Source: Tateyamaria sp947503385 | GTDB lineage: Bacteria; Pseudomonadota; Alphaproteobacteria; Rhodobacterales; Rhodobacteraceae | Assembly: GCF_051195235.1 (NCBI RefSeq) | Contig: NZ_JBNFZM010000002.1 | Span: forward strand, 310,001-374,000 | Reading direction: 5' to 3' | Length of the DNA stretch: 64,000 bases | Made by a program: the position numbers and the translations under genes | The notes under the pieces: generated by a model | Told to the model about the DNA's origin: nothing | What the model saw: only the letters and a program-made list of their open reading frames with translations | The model's database searches: none | Shown here: piece after piece, positions 49,464 to 56,886 of the stretch | Numbering within the stretch: position 1 is the stretch's first letter | Layout of the letters: the number at the start of each line of letters is the position of its first letter

Positions 49464-49802
49464 GCGGCATTGCGCCCCGTGCACACCACACCCGGCCCAT
49501 GGGACTGCGCGGCAACGCCCACGCAAACCGGGGTTGCGACGGCACCCTGCGACGTATGACATAAGGCGCCGCCAAAATTTCGTCTGGCGGTGCTCTCGAT
49601 CCCAATGCGTGCGCGCAATGGCCTCTTTTGTGGATCAGGCGTCAATAATCGGTGCATCCGGCAGGGCAAGCGTGACAGGTGGGCCCTGCCATAACACCAT
49701 GACCCTGCACAGCGGCAAAATGGCCCTCTTTGTGCGACATCAGTGCGGCGCGCTTTGCATCCGCGCGCGACTGGACCTCGAAACCGTGCAAACCGACAAT
49801 AT
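49464..49802. other. Convergent gap between hisH and hisE, no supported gene
   Basis: This 339-bp gap separates convergent hisH and hisE. The only piece with coding style is a minus-strand frame at 49642-49791 that could start at TTG (MHGFEVQSRADAKRAAL) and ends TCHACPAGCTDY; it has no ribosome site and no family I know. It may be a relic of a small gene downstream of hisE. No clear terminator was seen. Confidence 0.4.
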
Positions 49803-50111
49803 TCAGCCGCGCGCGTTCTTTTCCGCAATGCCAGAGGTGCCCTGCCGCCGCGCCAGTTCAGTCAGAACATCGTCCAGGGGCACGTCCCGTGCAGCAAGCA
49901 TCACCAGCAGGTGATAAAGAACGTCTGCGGCCTCCGATGTGAGGGCGACCTTGTCATCCCGGACGGCTTCTATGATCGCCTCGACCGCTTCTTCGCCAAA
50001 CTTCTCGGCGCATTTTTCCGGGCCCTTGGCCAGCAATTTGGCGGTCCATGAACTGTCGGGGTCCGCCCCTTTGCGGGCAAGGATCGTGGCGTATAGGTCG
50101 TTGAGGGTCAT
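49803..50111 (-). CDS. hisE: Phosphoribosyl-ATP pyrophosphatase
   Basis: HisE removes pyrophosphate from phosphoribosyl-ATP, the second step of histidine synthesis. The 102-aa product MTLNDLYATILARKGADPDS contains SWTAKLLAKGPEKCAEKFGEEAVEAIIEA and the EAADVLYHLLVMLAARD motif with its Mg-binding acidic residues. It is coupled to hisF by an ATGA overlap. Confidence 0.96.
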   Translation of the reverse strand: MTLNDLYATILARKGADPDSSWTAKLLAKGPEKCAEKFGEEAVEAIIEAVRDDKVALTSEAADVLYHLLVMLAARDVPLDDVLTELARRQGTSGIAEKNARG

Positions 50112-50869
50112 GTCAGCCTCATCGGGATGCCCGCAGCGGCCATATGCGCCTTGGCCTCGGCGATGGTGAAATCACCAAAGTGAAAAATCGAAGCAGCCAG
50201 CACCGCTGATGCGCCGCCTTTGGTCACGCCATCGACGAGGTGATCCAGCGTGCCGACGCCACCCGATGCAATCACCGGAATGGGCACTGCGTCCGAAATG
50301 GCGCGCGTCAGTGGCAGGTTGAACCCCGCACGCGTGCCGTCGCGGTCCATGGAGGTCAGCAGGATCTCGCCCGCGCCTTTGGCGGCTGCGGTGCGCGCAA
50401 AGTCAACCGCGTCGATGCCCGTTGGCTTGCGCCCGCCATGCGTGAAAATCTCCCAACGGCCCGGCGCAACGGTCTTGGCGTCGATGGCGCAGACGATGCA
50501 CTGACTGCCAAACTGATCCGCCGCGCGCGTCAACACATCAGGGTCTGCGACAGCGGCGGAGTTGAACGACACCTTGTCGGCTCCTGCCAAAAGCAGCGCG
50601 CGCACATCAGCAACCGTGCGCACACCGCCACCCACGGTCAGCGGGATAAAGCACTGCTCGGCTGTACGCTGCACCAGATCGAACATCGTGCCGCGGTTTT
50701 CATGGGTCGCATGAATGTCGAGAAAACACAGCTCGTCCGCGCCCGCGGCGTCATAGGCGCGCGCCGCCTCGACCGGATCGCCGGCGTCGATCAGATCAAC
50801 AAAGTTGACGCCCTTGACCACGCGCCCATCGGCCACGTCGAGACAAGGGATGATACGGGTTTTCAACAT
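50108..50869 (-). CDS. hisF: Imidazole glycerol phosphate synthase subunit HisF
   Basis: HisF is the cyclase subunit making IGP and AICAR. The start at 50869 (MLKTRIIPCLDVADGRVVKGVNF) gives 253 aa; the longer open frame is spurious. The TIM barrel shows the catalytic Asp residues in IPCLDVADG and LLTSMDRDGTRAGFN, with PLTVGGGVRTVAD and IASGGVGTLDHL phosphate sites. It is coupled to hisE; hisA lies on the same strand but is separated by an inverted DUF302 gene. Confidence 0.96.
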   Translation of the reverse strand: MLKTRIIPCLDVADGRVVKGVNFVDLIDAGDPVEAARAYDAAGADELCFLDIHATHENRGTMFDLVQRTAEQCFIPLTVGGGVRTVADVRALLLAGADKVSFNSAAVADPDVLTRAADQFGSQCIVCAIDAKTVAPGRWEIFTHGGRKPTGIDAVDFARTAAAKGAGEILLTSMDRDGTRAGFNLPLTRAISDAVPIPVIASGGVGTLDHLVDGVTKGGASAVLAASIFHFGDFTIAEAKAHMAAAGIPMRLT

Positions 50870-50905
50870 GGGGGTGGGTGTAGTGCGCTTTGCACGCCGG
50901 GGAAA

Positions 50906-50963
50906 GGGGCTCTGCCCCTCGGCCTGCGGCCTCACCCCGGGATTTTTCGGGACAGAGACATGG
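50906..50963 (+). repeat. Dispersed intergenic element, copy C
   Basis: GGGGC-TCT-GCCCC (50906-50918) and GGCC-TGC-GGCC are followed by CACCCCGGGATTTTTCGGGACAGAGACATGG (positions 50934-50963), matching copies A and B in the CCCGGGATTTTT and GGACAGAGAC parts. It lies between divergent hisF and the DUF302 gene, in the latter's leader. Confidence 0.6.
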
Positions 50964-51050
50964 GAGGACCGCCGCCTATCACGCAAAGGTGTGTGGGCCT
51001 TGGACCGGGCTCATGCAAAGTCGAACAGGTTACAAGACGGAGGACAGGAT

Positions 51051-51503
51051 ATGCGAATTGTATTTGGGTGGATTTTGATGATGGCAATGGCAGGCGCGGC
51101 GATGGCGGGTGACAACGGGATCATCCGCAAGCAGGCAGCCGGTGGCGTGGCCGAAACCGTGGACGCGCTGGCAAGCGCCATGGAAGGCGCCGGCATCACC
51201 GTCTTTGCGCGGGTGGATCATGGCGCTGGCGCGCAGTCCATCGGCGAAGATATCGGTGCCTCGCAGCTCTTGATCTTTGGCAACCCCAAGGTCGGCACGC
51301 CCGCCATGAAAGACGACCCGGTGGCGGGTCTGTTCCTGCCGCTCAAAGTGCTGGTGTTCGAAGATGGCACCGGCAAGACGATGATTGCCTACGAAGACCC
51401 CAAGGCAATGCTGGAGAAACTGGGCGGCGTGTCCGAAGACGCGGCCTATCTGAACGTGATGACGGGTGCGCTGGCCAAGTTCACGGACGGCGTGGCGCAG
51501 TAG
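51051..51503 (+). CDS. Secreted DUF302 domain protein, 150 aa
   Basis: The ATG at 51051 has GGAGGA about seven bases before it. The product starts MRIVFGWILMMAMAGAAMA, a signal peptide, followed by a DUF302 domain: GGVAETVDALASAMEGAGITVFARVDHGAGA, LLIFGNPKVGTPAM and PLKVLVFEDGTGKTMIAYEDP. DUF302 proteins are small, often exported, and of unknown role. The gene is inverted within the minus-strand hisA-hisF-hisE group, suggesting an insertion there. Confidence 0.88.
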   Translation: MRIVFGWILMMAMAGAAMAGDNGIIRKQAAGGVAETVDALASAMEGAGITVFARVDHGAGAQSIGEDIGASQLLIFGNPKVGTPAMKDDPVAGLFLPLKVLVFEDGTGKTMIAYEDPKAMLEKLGGVSEDAAYLNVMTGALAKFTDGVAQ

Positions 51504-51507
51504 CGGC

Positions 51508-51526
51508 GACGGGGTTTCACCCCGTC
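51508..51526. terminator. Stem-loop between convergent DUF302 gene and hisA
   Basis: GACGGGGT-TTC-ACCCCGTC is a perfect 8-bp stem with a 3-nt loop in the 28-bp gap between the two stop codons, well placed to end transcription from both sides, although neither side has a long T run. Confidence 0.5.
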
Positions 51527-51531
51527 ACCCC

Positions 51532-52251
51532 CTACCCTTTCAGAGCGGCCAGTGCCGCCGACAGATCAATGGCGCCATCATAAAGGGCACGGCCCGAGAT
51601 CGCGCCCGCGATCACGCCTGTGGCCTTGAGGTTCGTCAGATCGTCCAACGACGATACACCACCGGATGCAATGACGGGGATGTCCACCGCGCGCGCCAGC
51701 GCCTCGGTGGCGGCCACGTTTGGCCCCCCCATAGCGCCGTCGCGGTTGATGTCGGTGTAAATGATGGCCGCCACGCCCGCATCCTCGAATGACTTGGCAA
51801 GATCGGTTGCGTCCACATCCGTCTCTTCGGCCCAGCCCTTGGTGGCCACGCGGCCCCCACGGGCATCAATGCCCACCGCCACATGTCCCGGGAAAGCCCG
51901 CGCCGCGTCGCGCACGAGGTCGGGGTTTTCAACCGCCACCGTGCCCAGGATCACACGGGCAAGGCCCTTGTCCAACCACGCCTCGATTGTGGCCATATCG
52001 CGGATACCACCCCCCAGTTGCGCAGGCACATCGCAAGCCGCAAGAATAGCCTCCACCGGAGCAGCGTTCACCGGCGTTCCGGCAAAGGCCCCGTTGAGAT
52101 CGACCAGATGCAACCATTCGCATCCCGCCTCCACAAAGCTGCGCGCCTGCGCGGCGGGGTCGTCGTTGAACACCGTGGCGCTGTCCATCTCGCCATGGAC
52201 AAGCCGCACGGCTGCACCGTCTTTGAGGTCGATGGCGGGATAGAGGATCAT
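51532..52251 (-). CDS. hisA: Phosphoribosylformimino-5-aminoimidazole carboxamide ribotide isomerase
   Basis: HisA is the TIM-barrel isomerase preceding HisHF. From ATG 52251 the 239-aa product reads MILYPAIDLKDGAAVRLVHGEMD and contains LHLVDLNGAFAGTP, QLGGGIRDMATIEAWL, and IIYTDINRDGAMGGPN with the second catalytic Asp, followed by VIASGGVSSLDDL. The longer open frame adds 13 residues and is unlikely. Confidence 0.96.
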   Translation of the reverse strand: MILYPAIDLKDGAAVRLVHGEMDSATVFNDDPAAQARSFVEAGCEWLHLVDLNGAFAGTPVNAAPVEAILAACDVPAQLGGGIRDMATIEAWLDKGLARVILGTVAVENPDLVRDAARAFPGHVAVGIDARGGRVATKGWAEETDVDATDLAKSFEDAGVAAIIYTDINRDGAMGGPNVAATEALARAVDIPVIASGGVSSLDDLTNLKATGVIAGAISGRALYDGAIDLSAALAALKG

Positions 52252-52389
52252 GGGCACGCGCCTTGTCAGGAATTGTCTCGGGCGGCACATGCCAGTCCGT
52301 CACGTCATTTGCAACGCGACCCAAGGTCATTCTTGCCATAACAGCCCGCCTTGCCCCAAGGTTTTGGCCATCATGCGGAGGAGACATAC

Positions 52390-52776
52390 ATGAAAACGCT
52401 TTTTGCAGCCACGGCGCTGGTACTTGCAGGCGCAGGTGCCGCCCTGGCCGCCGACCCCGTCGAGGGCGTCTGGAAAACCGAAGTCGACGATGGCGCGTAC
52501 GCGCATATTGCGATGAAGACGTGCGGATCGGATATCTGCGGCACAATTGCAAAGGCATTTGATGCGTCAGGCCCCATCGCATCGGACAATGTCGGCAAGC
52601 GGATCGTTTGGGACATGACACCCGAAGGCAATGGCAAATACGGTTCAGGCAAAATCTGGCGTCCGTCCAATGACAAGGTCTATCGCTCAAAAATGACCAT
52701 GAACGGCAATTCGCTCAAAGTGTCCGGCTGCATCGGCCCGATCTGCCTTGGTCAGACCTGGACCAAGGTCAAGTAA
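52390..52776 (+). CDS. Secreted DUF2147 protein, copy 1 (128 aa)
   Basis: The product starts MKTLFAATALVLAGAGAALA, a signal peptide, then DPVEGVWKTEVDDGAYAHIAMKTCGSDICGTI, a DUF2147 beta-barrel-like domain with two Cys pairs (CGSDIC, CIGPIC). The C-terminus KVSGCIGPICLGQTWTKVK is typical. GAGGAG precedes the start. It is a tandem paralogue of the gene at 52944. The function is unknown; the protein is probably periplasmic. Confidence 0.9.
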   Translation: MKTLFAATALVLAGAGAALAADPVEGVWKTEVDDGAYAHIAMKTCGSDICGTIAKAFDASGPIASDNVGKRIVWDMTPEGNGKYGSGKIWRPSNDKVYRSKMTMNGNSLKVSGCIGPICLGQTWTKVK

Positions 52777-52796
52777 TCAAGCCTGAGCGCTTTTCC

Positions 52797-52833
52797 GCGC
52801 AAGACCGGGCCCCTTTTGGTCATGGTCTTGCGC
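52797..52833 (+). terminator. 10-bp stem-loop after DUF2147 copy 1
   Basis: GCGCAAGACC (52797-52806) and GGTCTTGCGC (52824-52833) pair perfectly around a 17-nt loop, 20 bases after the stop. No T run follows on the plus strand, so it may stabilise the transcript end or be part of the leader of copy 2. Confidence 0.4.
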
Positions 52834-52943
52834 ACGCATCTTGTTCTGCGCCGAACGGATGCAATATATCGTCCAGTCGTGCCAAGCTGGAACCGATTGT
52901 CGTCGGTTCGCGTTAGGCCCAGACACGACATGGGACGAGACTC

Positions 52944-53339
52944 ATGAAACTTCATCACACACTTGCCGCACTGCTTGCCGGTGCACTGTCACTTGGAACA
53001 TCTGCCGCTCTGGCGGCGGGTCCCGAAGGGATCTGGCGCACCGAGCCCGACCGAAAGGGTCAGGTGGCGCATGTCAAATCCACCCGGTGTGGATCAGGCT
53101 ATTGCGGTACAATCGTCGAGGTGTTTGGCCCCTCCGGCGCGCCCGTCGCTGCGCCAACTGTGGGCAAGCGGGTGTTCTGGGATATGACCGGTTCAGGTTC
53201 TGTCTACGAAGGGCAGGCTTTTGTGCCCGCACACAACCGTACCTATGCGGGCAAAATGCAGGTGCAGGGCAACCGGATGAAAGTGTCGGGCTGCCTTGGC
53301 CCCGTCTGTCAAAGCCAGACGTGGAAGCGCGTCCGCTAG
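52944..53339 (+). CDS. Secreted DUF2147 protein, copy 2 (131 aa)
   Basis: The layout is the same as copy 1: signal peptide MKLHHTLAALLAGALSLGTSAALA, then PEGIWRTEPDRKGQVAHVKSTRCGSGYCGTIV and the closing MKVSGCLGPVCQSQTWKRVR. The Cys pairs are conserved with copy 1, the rest has diverged considerably, so the duplication is old. Its stop overlaps the convergent CoA-binding gene by four bases. Confidence 0.9.
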   Translation: MKLHHTLAALLAGALSLGTSAALAAGPEGIWRTEPDRKGQVAHVKSTRCGSGYCGTIVEVFGPSGAPVAAPTVGKRVFWDMTGSGSVYEGQAFVPAHNRTYAGKMQVQGNRMKVSGCLGPVCQSQTWKRVR

Positions 53340-53809
53340 GGCAGCTTGGACGAGATCACGCCGGTTGCGAAACCGCCCATGCGCAATTCGCCAAACAGGC
53401 GCTGATATTCGATCTTGGGACAGCGGTTCTGAATGACCGTGACACCCGCCGCTTCGGCCTTGGCCGTGGCGGCGGCATGTTCCACCCCGATCTGCATCCA
53501 GATCGTTCTGAGCGCGGGCAACACTGCCAGTGCTTCGTCCACAATTTCCGGCACGGCATCGGACCGGCGAAAGATGTCGACCATGTCGACCTTTGCCGTG
53601 ATATCCCCCAACCCGGCCACGATTTCGCGGCCCAGCAGGGTTTGTCCTGCGTAGACGGGGTTGACCGGATGGACTTCGAACCCTTTGAGCGACAGATAGC
53701 GCGCCACAAAATAGCTGGGCCGCACAGGGTTTGTGGACACACCCACCACCGCCACGGACTTTGTCCGCTTTAGAACATCACGCAAATGGGCATCGGAATA
53801 TTGGGTCAT
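53336..53809 (-). CDS. CoA-binding domain protein (YccU-like), 157 aa
   Basis: The Rossmann-type CoA-binding domain shows VAVVGVSTNPVRPSYFVARYLSLKGFEVHPVNP, GREIVAGLGDI, VDMVDIFRRSDAVPEIVDEAL and IWMQIGVEHAAATAKAEAAGVTVIQNRCPKIEY. These small proteins resemble the N-terminal part of succinyl-CoA synthetase; their role is unclear. It is a single gene, convergent with DUF2147 copy 2. Confidence 0.9.
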   Translation of the reverse strand: MTQYSDAHLRDVLKRTKSVAVVGVSTNPVRPSYFVARYLSLKGFEVHPVNPVYAGQTLLGREIVAGLGDITAKVDMVDIFRRSDAVPEIVDEALAVLPALRTIWMQIGVEHAAATAKAEAAGVTVIQNRCPKIEYQRLFGELRMGGFATGVISSKLP

Positions 53810-53838
53810 GCGCCACCGCTACCGCAAAGCGCCGCCAG

Positions 53839-53870
53839 AAAAAAGCGCCCCGACCATCAAGGCGGGGCGC
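53839..53870 (-). terminator. Intrinsic terminator of the rlmB/zinc-ribbon operon
   Basis: Read on the minus strand, GCGCCCCG pairs with CGGGGCGC around a 10-nt loop, followed by six Ts (plus-strand A run 53839-53844). It stands downstream of the gene ending at 54007 and just upstream of the CoA-binding gene. Confidence 0.8.
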
Positions 53871-54006
53871 AAGGTACGGAACGAGGGACAGTGAATGTAT
53901 CTGCGGGGGTTCCAGACCCGCAGCTCATGAAAGACAGATAAGCATGTCTGCCGCTCAATAAAGACCGTCTCGCAAATCTGTGAACGCAAGGTTAAGGCGC
54001 AGGCGA

Positions 54007-54330
54007 TCAGTCGAGGATATCTTCGATGATGTCGAAGGCATCTTCGAAGATGTCGGCAAAGCGGCGCATCCTGTTTTTGCGCTTTTTGGGCTTTGGCCCC
54101 GATTTGACGCGGCCGCGCACAGCCGATGGGCGCACCAGTTCGCGGTCGCCCTGTTTCTTTTTGGGCAGCATCTTGAGGTCGTGCAGCGGAGCGCCACAGC
54201 TGGAACAGGCCAGTTCGTGCCGATCCCGCCCGGTCAAAACCAGTGCGGCGCGGGTCCCGCAATAACAGCAGGTGGCGATTTTGGTCGGATGCGCGATGTC
54301 AGCCTCCTTGGGGTCGTCTTGTGGTGGCAT
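54007..54330 (-). CDS. Zinc-ribbon hypothetical protein, 107 aa
   Basis: The ATG at 54330 (MPPQDDPKEADIAHP) overlaps the end of rlmB by 32 bases; a good AAGGAGG inside the frame is followed only by ATC codons, so the exact start is open. The domain shows CCYCGTRA and CSSCGAPL, a zinc ribbon, then a Lys/Arg-rich linker (KSGPKPKKRKNRMRR) and an acidic amphipathic tail (FADIFEDAFDIIEDILD). Nucleic-acid binding is plausible. The terminator follows 137 bases downstream. Confidence 0.7.
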   Translation of the reverse strand: MPPQDDPKEADIAHPTKIATCCYCGTRAALVLTGRDRHELACSSCGAPLHDLKMLPKKKQGDRELVRPSAVRGRVKSGPKPKKRKNRMRRFADIFEDAFDIIEDILD

Positions 54331-55090
54331 ATAGGGCGACCGCCGCCGCATTTGAAACGTTGAGCGAGCCAAATCCGCCCGCTGCGTCGATGCGTACCAG
54401 CATATCGCAGGTCGCCTTGGTCTTGTCCCGCAGACCAGGGCCTTCGGCCCCCAGCACCAGCGCCACGGGGGCATCGCGCCGCCCGTCAAGCGCATCTTCC
54501 ACACTGACCTCCGCCGTGCCGTCCAGCCCAAGGACCAGATACCCCATCCCTTGCAGAGCCACGATGGCATCTGCCAGATTGCGCACCCGCAAATAGGGTT
54601 GCCGTTCCAGCGCGCCCGACGCCGTTTTGGCCAGCGCGCCGGTCTCCGGGGCGGAATGGTGCCGAGTGCCGATCACGGCGGATGCCCCAAACACTTCGGC
54701 CGAGCGCAGGATCGCGCCCACATTGTGCGGGTCCGTCACCCGGTCGAGCAGGATCAGGCGCGGCACCTGCGCACCGATGGCCACATCGTCGAGGCTGCCC
54801 CAATCCAGCGGCCTCACCTCCAGCGCAGCACCCTGATGCACTGATCCCGGATCCAGCGGCGCAGGAAAGCGGCGCGGGTCAGCCATTTCCGGCTCCATCC
54901 CCGAGTGCGCCACCGCCTCTTCCAGCTTGCCCAACGCATTCAACGTCACAATCAGCCGCAATTTTTCGCGCTTGGGATTCATCAGCGCATCACGCACAGC
55001 GTGCAGACCAAAAAGCCAAACGGTCGTGGCCGCTTCGGCCTTTTTGGCCTGCTCTTTTGCGACCACCCATTTCGGCTTTTTCGTTGCCAT
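54299..55090 (-). CDS. rlmB: 23S rRNA (guanosine-2'-O-)-methyltransferase RlmB (TrmH/SpoU family)
   Basis: The enzyme methylates the ribose of a guanosine in 23S rRNA (G2251 in E. coli). From ATG 55090 (MATKKPKWVVAKEQAKKA) it has 263 aa: an N-terminal substrate-binding domain with VWLFGLHAVRDALMNPKREKLRLIV, then the knotted SPOUT domain with LILLDRVTDPHNVGAILRSAEVFGA, VALVLGAEGPGLRDKTKATCDMLVRI and SLNVSNAAAVALYAT. The tRNA-Tyr gene lies divergently about 100 bases upstream. Confidence 0.95.
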   Translation of the reverse strand: MATKKPKWVVAKEQAKKAEAATTVWLFGLHAVRDALMNPKREKLRLIVTLNALGKLEEAVAHSGMEPEMADPRRFPAPLDPGSVHQGAALEVRPLDWGSLDDVAIGAQVPRLILLDRVTDPHNVGAILRSAEVFGASAVIGTRHHSAPETGALAKTASGALERQPYLRVRNLADAIVALQGMGYLVLGLDGTAEVSVEDALDGRRDAPVALVLGAEGPGLRDKTKATCDMLVRIDAAGGFGSLNVSNAAAVALYATTRRPQGG

Positions 55091-55192
55091 GCCGTGCTGC
55101 CCCGCCCTGCCCATTTTCGCCCTTGACCCCTTGGGGGCCGCCCGGTAATCACGCGCTCACGCCAAACCGGGGTTTGCCCTTATTGGCGCAGT

Positions 55193-55276
55193 GGGCGACA
55201 GGCCGCAAGGTGTGGCAGGGGACTGTAACTCCCTCGCGGAGACGCACGCCTGGTTCGATTCCAGGGTCGCCCACCA
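55193..55276 (+). tRNA. tRNA-Tyr (GTA anticodon)
   Basis: Acceptor GGGCGAC/GTCGCCC, anticodon stem GGGGA/TCCCT with loop CTGTAAC (anticodon GTA), a long class II variable arm (around CGCGGAGACG), T arm CCTGG-TTCGATT-CCAGG, discriminator A and encoded CCA give a complete 84-nt tRNA. An open frame that runs through it into the sulfotransferase gene is not a coding extension. Confidence 0.96.
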
Positions 55277-55436
55277 CTTCTTCCGCATAAACCTGGTTCT
55301 GCACCGCAGTTTCAATCGGCGTCGGCCATCGGTGTGTCCCGTCCGTGCGACCATTGGCATACCCGATTCTGGTCTCTTGCGTATGGACACGCGGCAACCG
55401 ATGCTGCGCCCCACCCGCAAAGGCACCTGGCACAAC

Positions 55437-56060
55437 ATGAAGATTTTCAACCTCAGCCTTCCCAAGACCGGAACCACCTCATTCGGCGCGATGATGCGTG
55501 GGCTTGGACATCGGGTCTGTGATGGCAATTGGAAGGATCACAAGACCAACTTTCTGATGCTGGCGGCGCACAAGCAGGATTTCGACCTGATTGATCGTGT
55601 TGCGCATGGGTTCGACGTGTTCAGCGACGCACCATTTGGCGGGACGCAGTATTACCGTCAGGCGGCGCAAACCTTTCCCGACGCCCGATTCTTGTTGATC
55701 AAGCGCGATCCAGAGGCGTGGTGGACCTCCTTTTCAGGTATGCTGGACGCCGCTGCTGACCAGAACAACGCGCCAAAAGACGTTGAAAGCAAACTGAATA
55801 TTGCCTTTGACAGTGGCAGGTACGGCTATCCACTTGTCGCCATGGACCTGTGCGCGGGCGACGCCACCAAAGCGGGCTTTTTGCGCGCAAAGGCAGCCTA
55901 TGAGGCCGGGGTGGAGGCATTCTTTGCCGACAGTGACCGGTTTTGCGCGGGCACGATGGACGCGTTTTCCAGCGGTGCATTCAATGGATTTCTGGGCATG
56001 GACGATGCGGTGGATGTCCCGCGCCTCAACAGGGCAAAGCGCCCTGCGCAGAACCAGTGA
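55437..56060 (+). CDS. Sulfotransferase family protein, 207 aa
   Basis: From ATG 55437 the product begins MKIFNLSLPKTGTTSFGAMM. LPKTGTTS is the 5'-phosphosulfate-binding loop of PAPS-dependent sulfotransferases, and LLIKRDPEAWWTSF carries the 3'-phosphate-binding Arg. WKDHKTNFLML and SDAPFGGTQYYRQAAQTFPDARF are usual in the small bacterial members. The acceptor is unknown. An ATG at 55383 or 55401 is possible but would start in the space after tRNA-Tyr. Confidence 0.88.
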   Translation: MKIFNLSLPKTGTTSFGAMMRGLGHRVCDGNWKDHKTNFLMLAAHKQDFDLIDRVAHGFDVFSDAPFGGTQYYRQAAQTFPDARFLLIKRDPEAWWTSFSGMLDAAADQNNAPKDVESKLNIAFDSGRYGYPLVAMDLCAGDATKAGFLRAKAAYEAGVEAFFADSDRFCAGTMDAFSSGAFNGFLGMDDAVDVPRLNRAKRPAQNQ

Positions 56061-56370
56061 CCTGATCGCGGCCACGAACGCGTCGCGCGCGACAAACGCC
56101 GGTAAAATCTCAAGAGGTCAAAGCGTTAGCCAAAGCCTGCATTCTGAAACTGCCGCATTTGGCGGACGGAAACATGCGGAAAGCTGCACCGCTTGGGCCT
56201 GAATTTGCTGCGCAATAGTGCACAATCGGCAAGCGTAAAGGAAAATTTACATTTGCAATTGTACACTTTTCCTGACACCCTTGCGGGAACAGTGTGCGTC
56301 AAATTTCCATCGGACCCAGACGAGACGGCAATATTCGTCCTTGGTCCACGCCTATTACGGAGGATTCGAC
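56061..56370 (+). other. Upstream region of the puc operon
   Basis: These 310 bp hold no gene. The right half is AT-rich (56200-56290) and contains the TGT-N12-ACA box and the TTTACA/GTACA motifs expected of a light- and oxygen-controlled promoter. I could not fix a -10 element or an FnrL box. Confidence 0.6.
56260..56277. promoter_or_regulatory. PpsR/CrtJ-type operator TGT-N12-ACA
   Basis: TGT at 56260-56262 and ACA at 56275-56277 are exactly 12 bases apart, the consensus for the aerobic/light repressor PpsR (CrtJ) of purple bacteria, about 95 bases before pucB. Known puc promoters carry two such sites; only one good match is visible here. Confidence 0.6.
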
Positions 56371-56526
56371 GTGGCGGATAATGAAGACAAGGTGTGGCCC
56401 ACAGGGTTGACGCTTGAAGAAGCAGAAGAGGTGCACAGCTACCTCATCGACGGCACACGTGTGTTTGGCGCCATTGCGCTGCTGGCACATATTCTGGTGG
56501 CCGTTTCCACCCCCTGGCTCGGATAA
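56371..56526 (+). CDS. pucB: Light-harvesting complex 2 beta subunit
   Basis: PucB is the beta polypeptide of the peripheral antenna. I start at GTG 56371 with ACGGAGGA nine bases upstream, giving 51 aa beginning MADNEDKVWPTGLTLEEAEEVH. The membrane helix RVFGAIALLAHILVAVSTPW contains the bacteriochlorophyll-binding His (AHIL); the N-terminal His in EEVHSYL is also conserved. pucA follows after 12 bases. Confidence 0.95.
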   Translation: MADNEDKVWPTGLTLEEAEEVHSYLIDGTRVFGAIALLAHILVAVSTPWLG

Positions 56527-56538
56527 AGGAGGCACGTC

Positions 56539-56880
56539 ATGAACAATGCAAAGATGTGGCTCGTCGTGAAGCCGACCGTGGGTGTTCCACTGTTCCTGAG
56601 CGCTGTGGCCGTTGGGTCCTTTGCCGTCCACGTGGCTGTTCTGACAAACACGTCGTGGGTGTCGGACTTCCTCTCCGGACAGGAGCTGGGTGCCGGTGAC
56701 GCCGAAGAGGCGGCGCTGCGCATGGAGCAGAAAAACCAGACCGCCAAGGCGGGGTATGTGATGCCCGGCACCAATGAGGTGACGATCATCATGTCCGACG
56801 GAACGCCGGTCAAGGCGATCCTCGCACCGCCAGAACAGCACGCCAGCGCCGAAACCGGTGCGGCGCTGATCACGCGCTAA
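56539..56880 (+). CDS. pucA: Light-harvesting complex 2 alpha subunit with long C-terminal extension
   Basis: The N-terminal 47 residues are a normal PucA: MNNAKMWLVVKPTVGVPLFL, then helix SAVAVGSFAVHVAVLTNT with the bacteriochlorophyll-ligand His (AVHVAV) and WVSDFLSG. The usual protein ends near there (about 50-70 aa), but this one runs to 113 aa with a hydrophilic tail (DAEEAALRMEQKNQTAKAGY, then VTIIMSDGTPVKAI). AAAGGAGG precedes the ATG. The tail would lie in the periplasm. Confidence 0.93.
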   Translation: MNNAKMWLVVKPTVGVPLFLSAVAVGSFAVHVAVLTNTSWVSDFLSGQELGAGDAEEAALRMEQKNQTAKAGYVMPGTNEVTIIMSDGTPVKAILAPPEQHASAETGAALITR

Positions 56881-56886
56881 ATCATG

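Noticed and set aside
54260..54312. Non-canonical ATC start for the zinc-ribbon gene just after AAGGAGG
   Set aside because: An in-frame ATG exists upstream at 54330; ATC starts are very rare. The AAGGAGG is noted as odd.
55191..55436. Upstream extension of the sulfotransferase frame
   Set aside because: It runs through the tRNA-Tyr gene; the PAPS loop sits right after ATG 55437.
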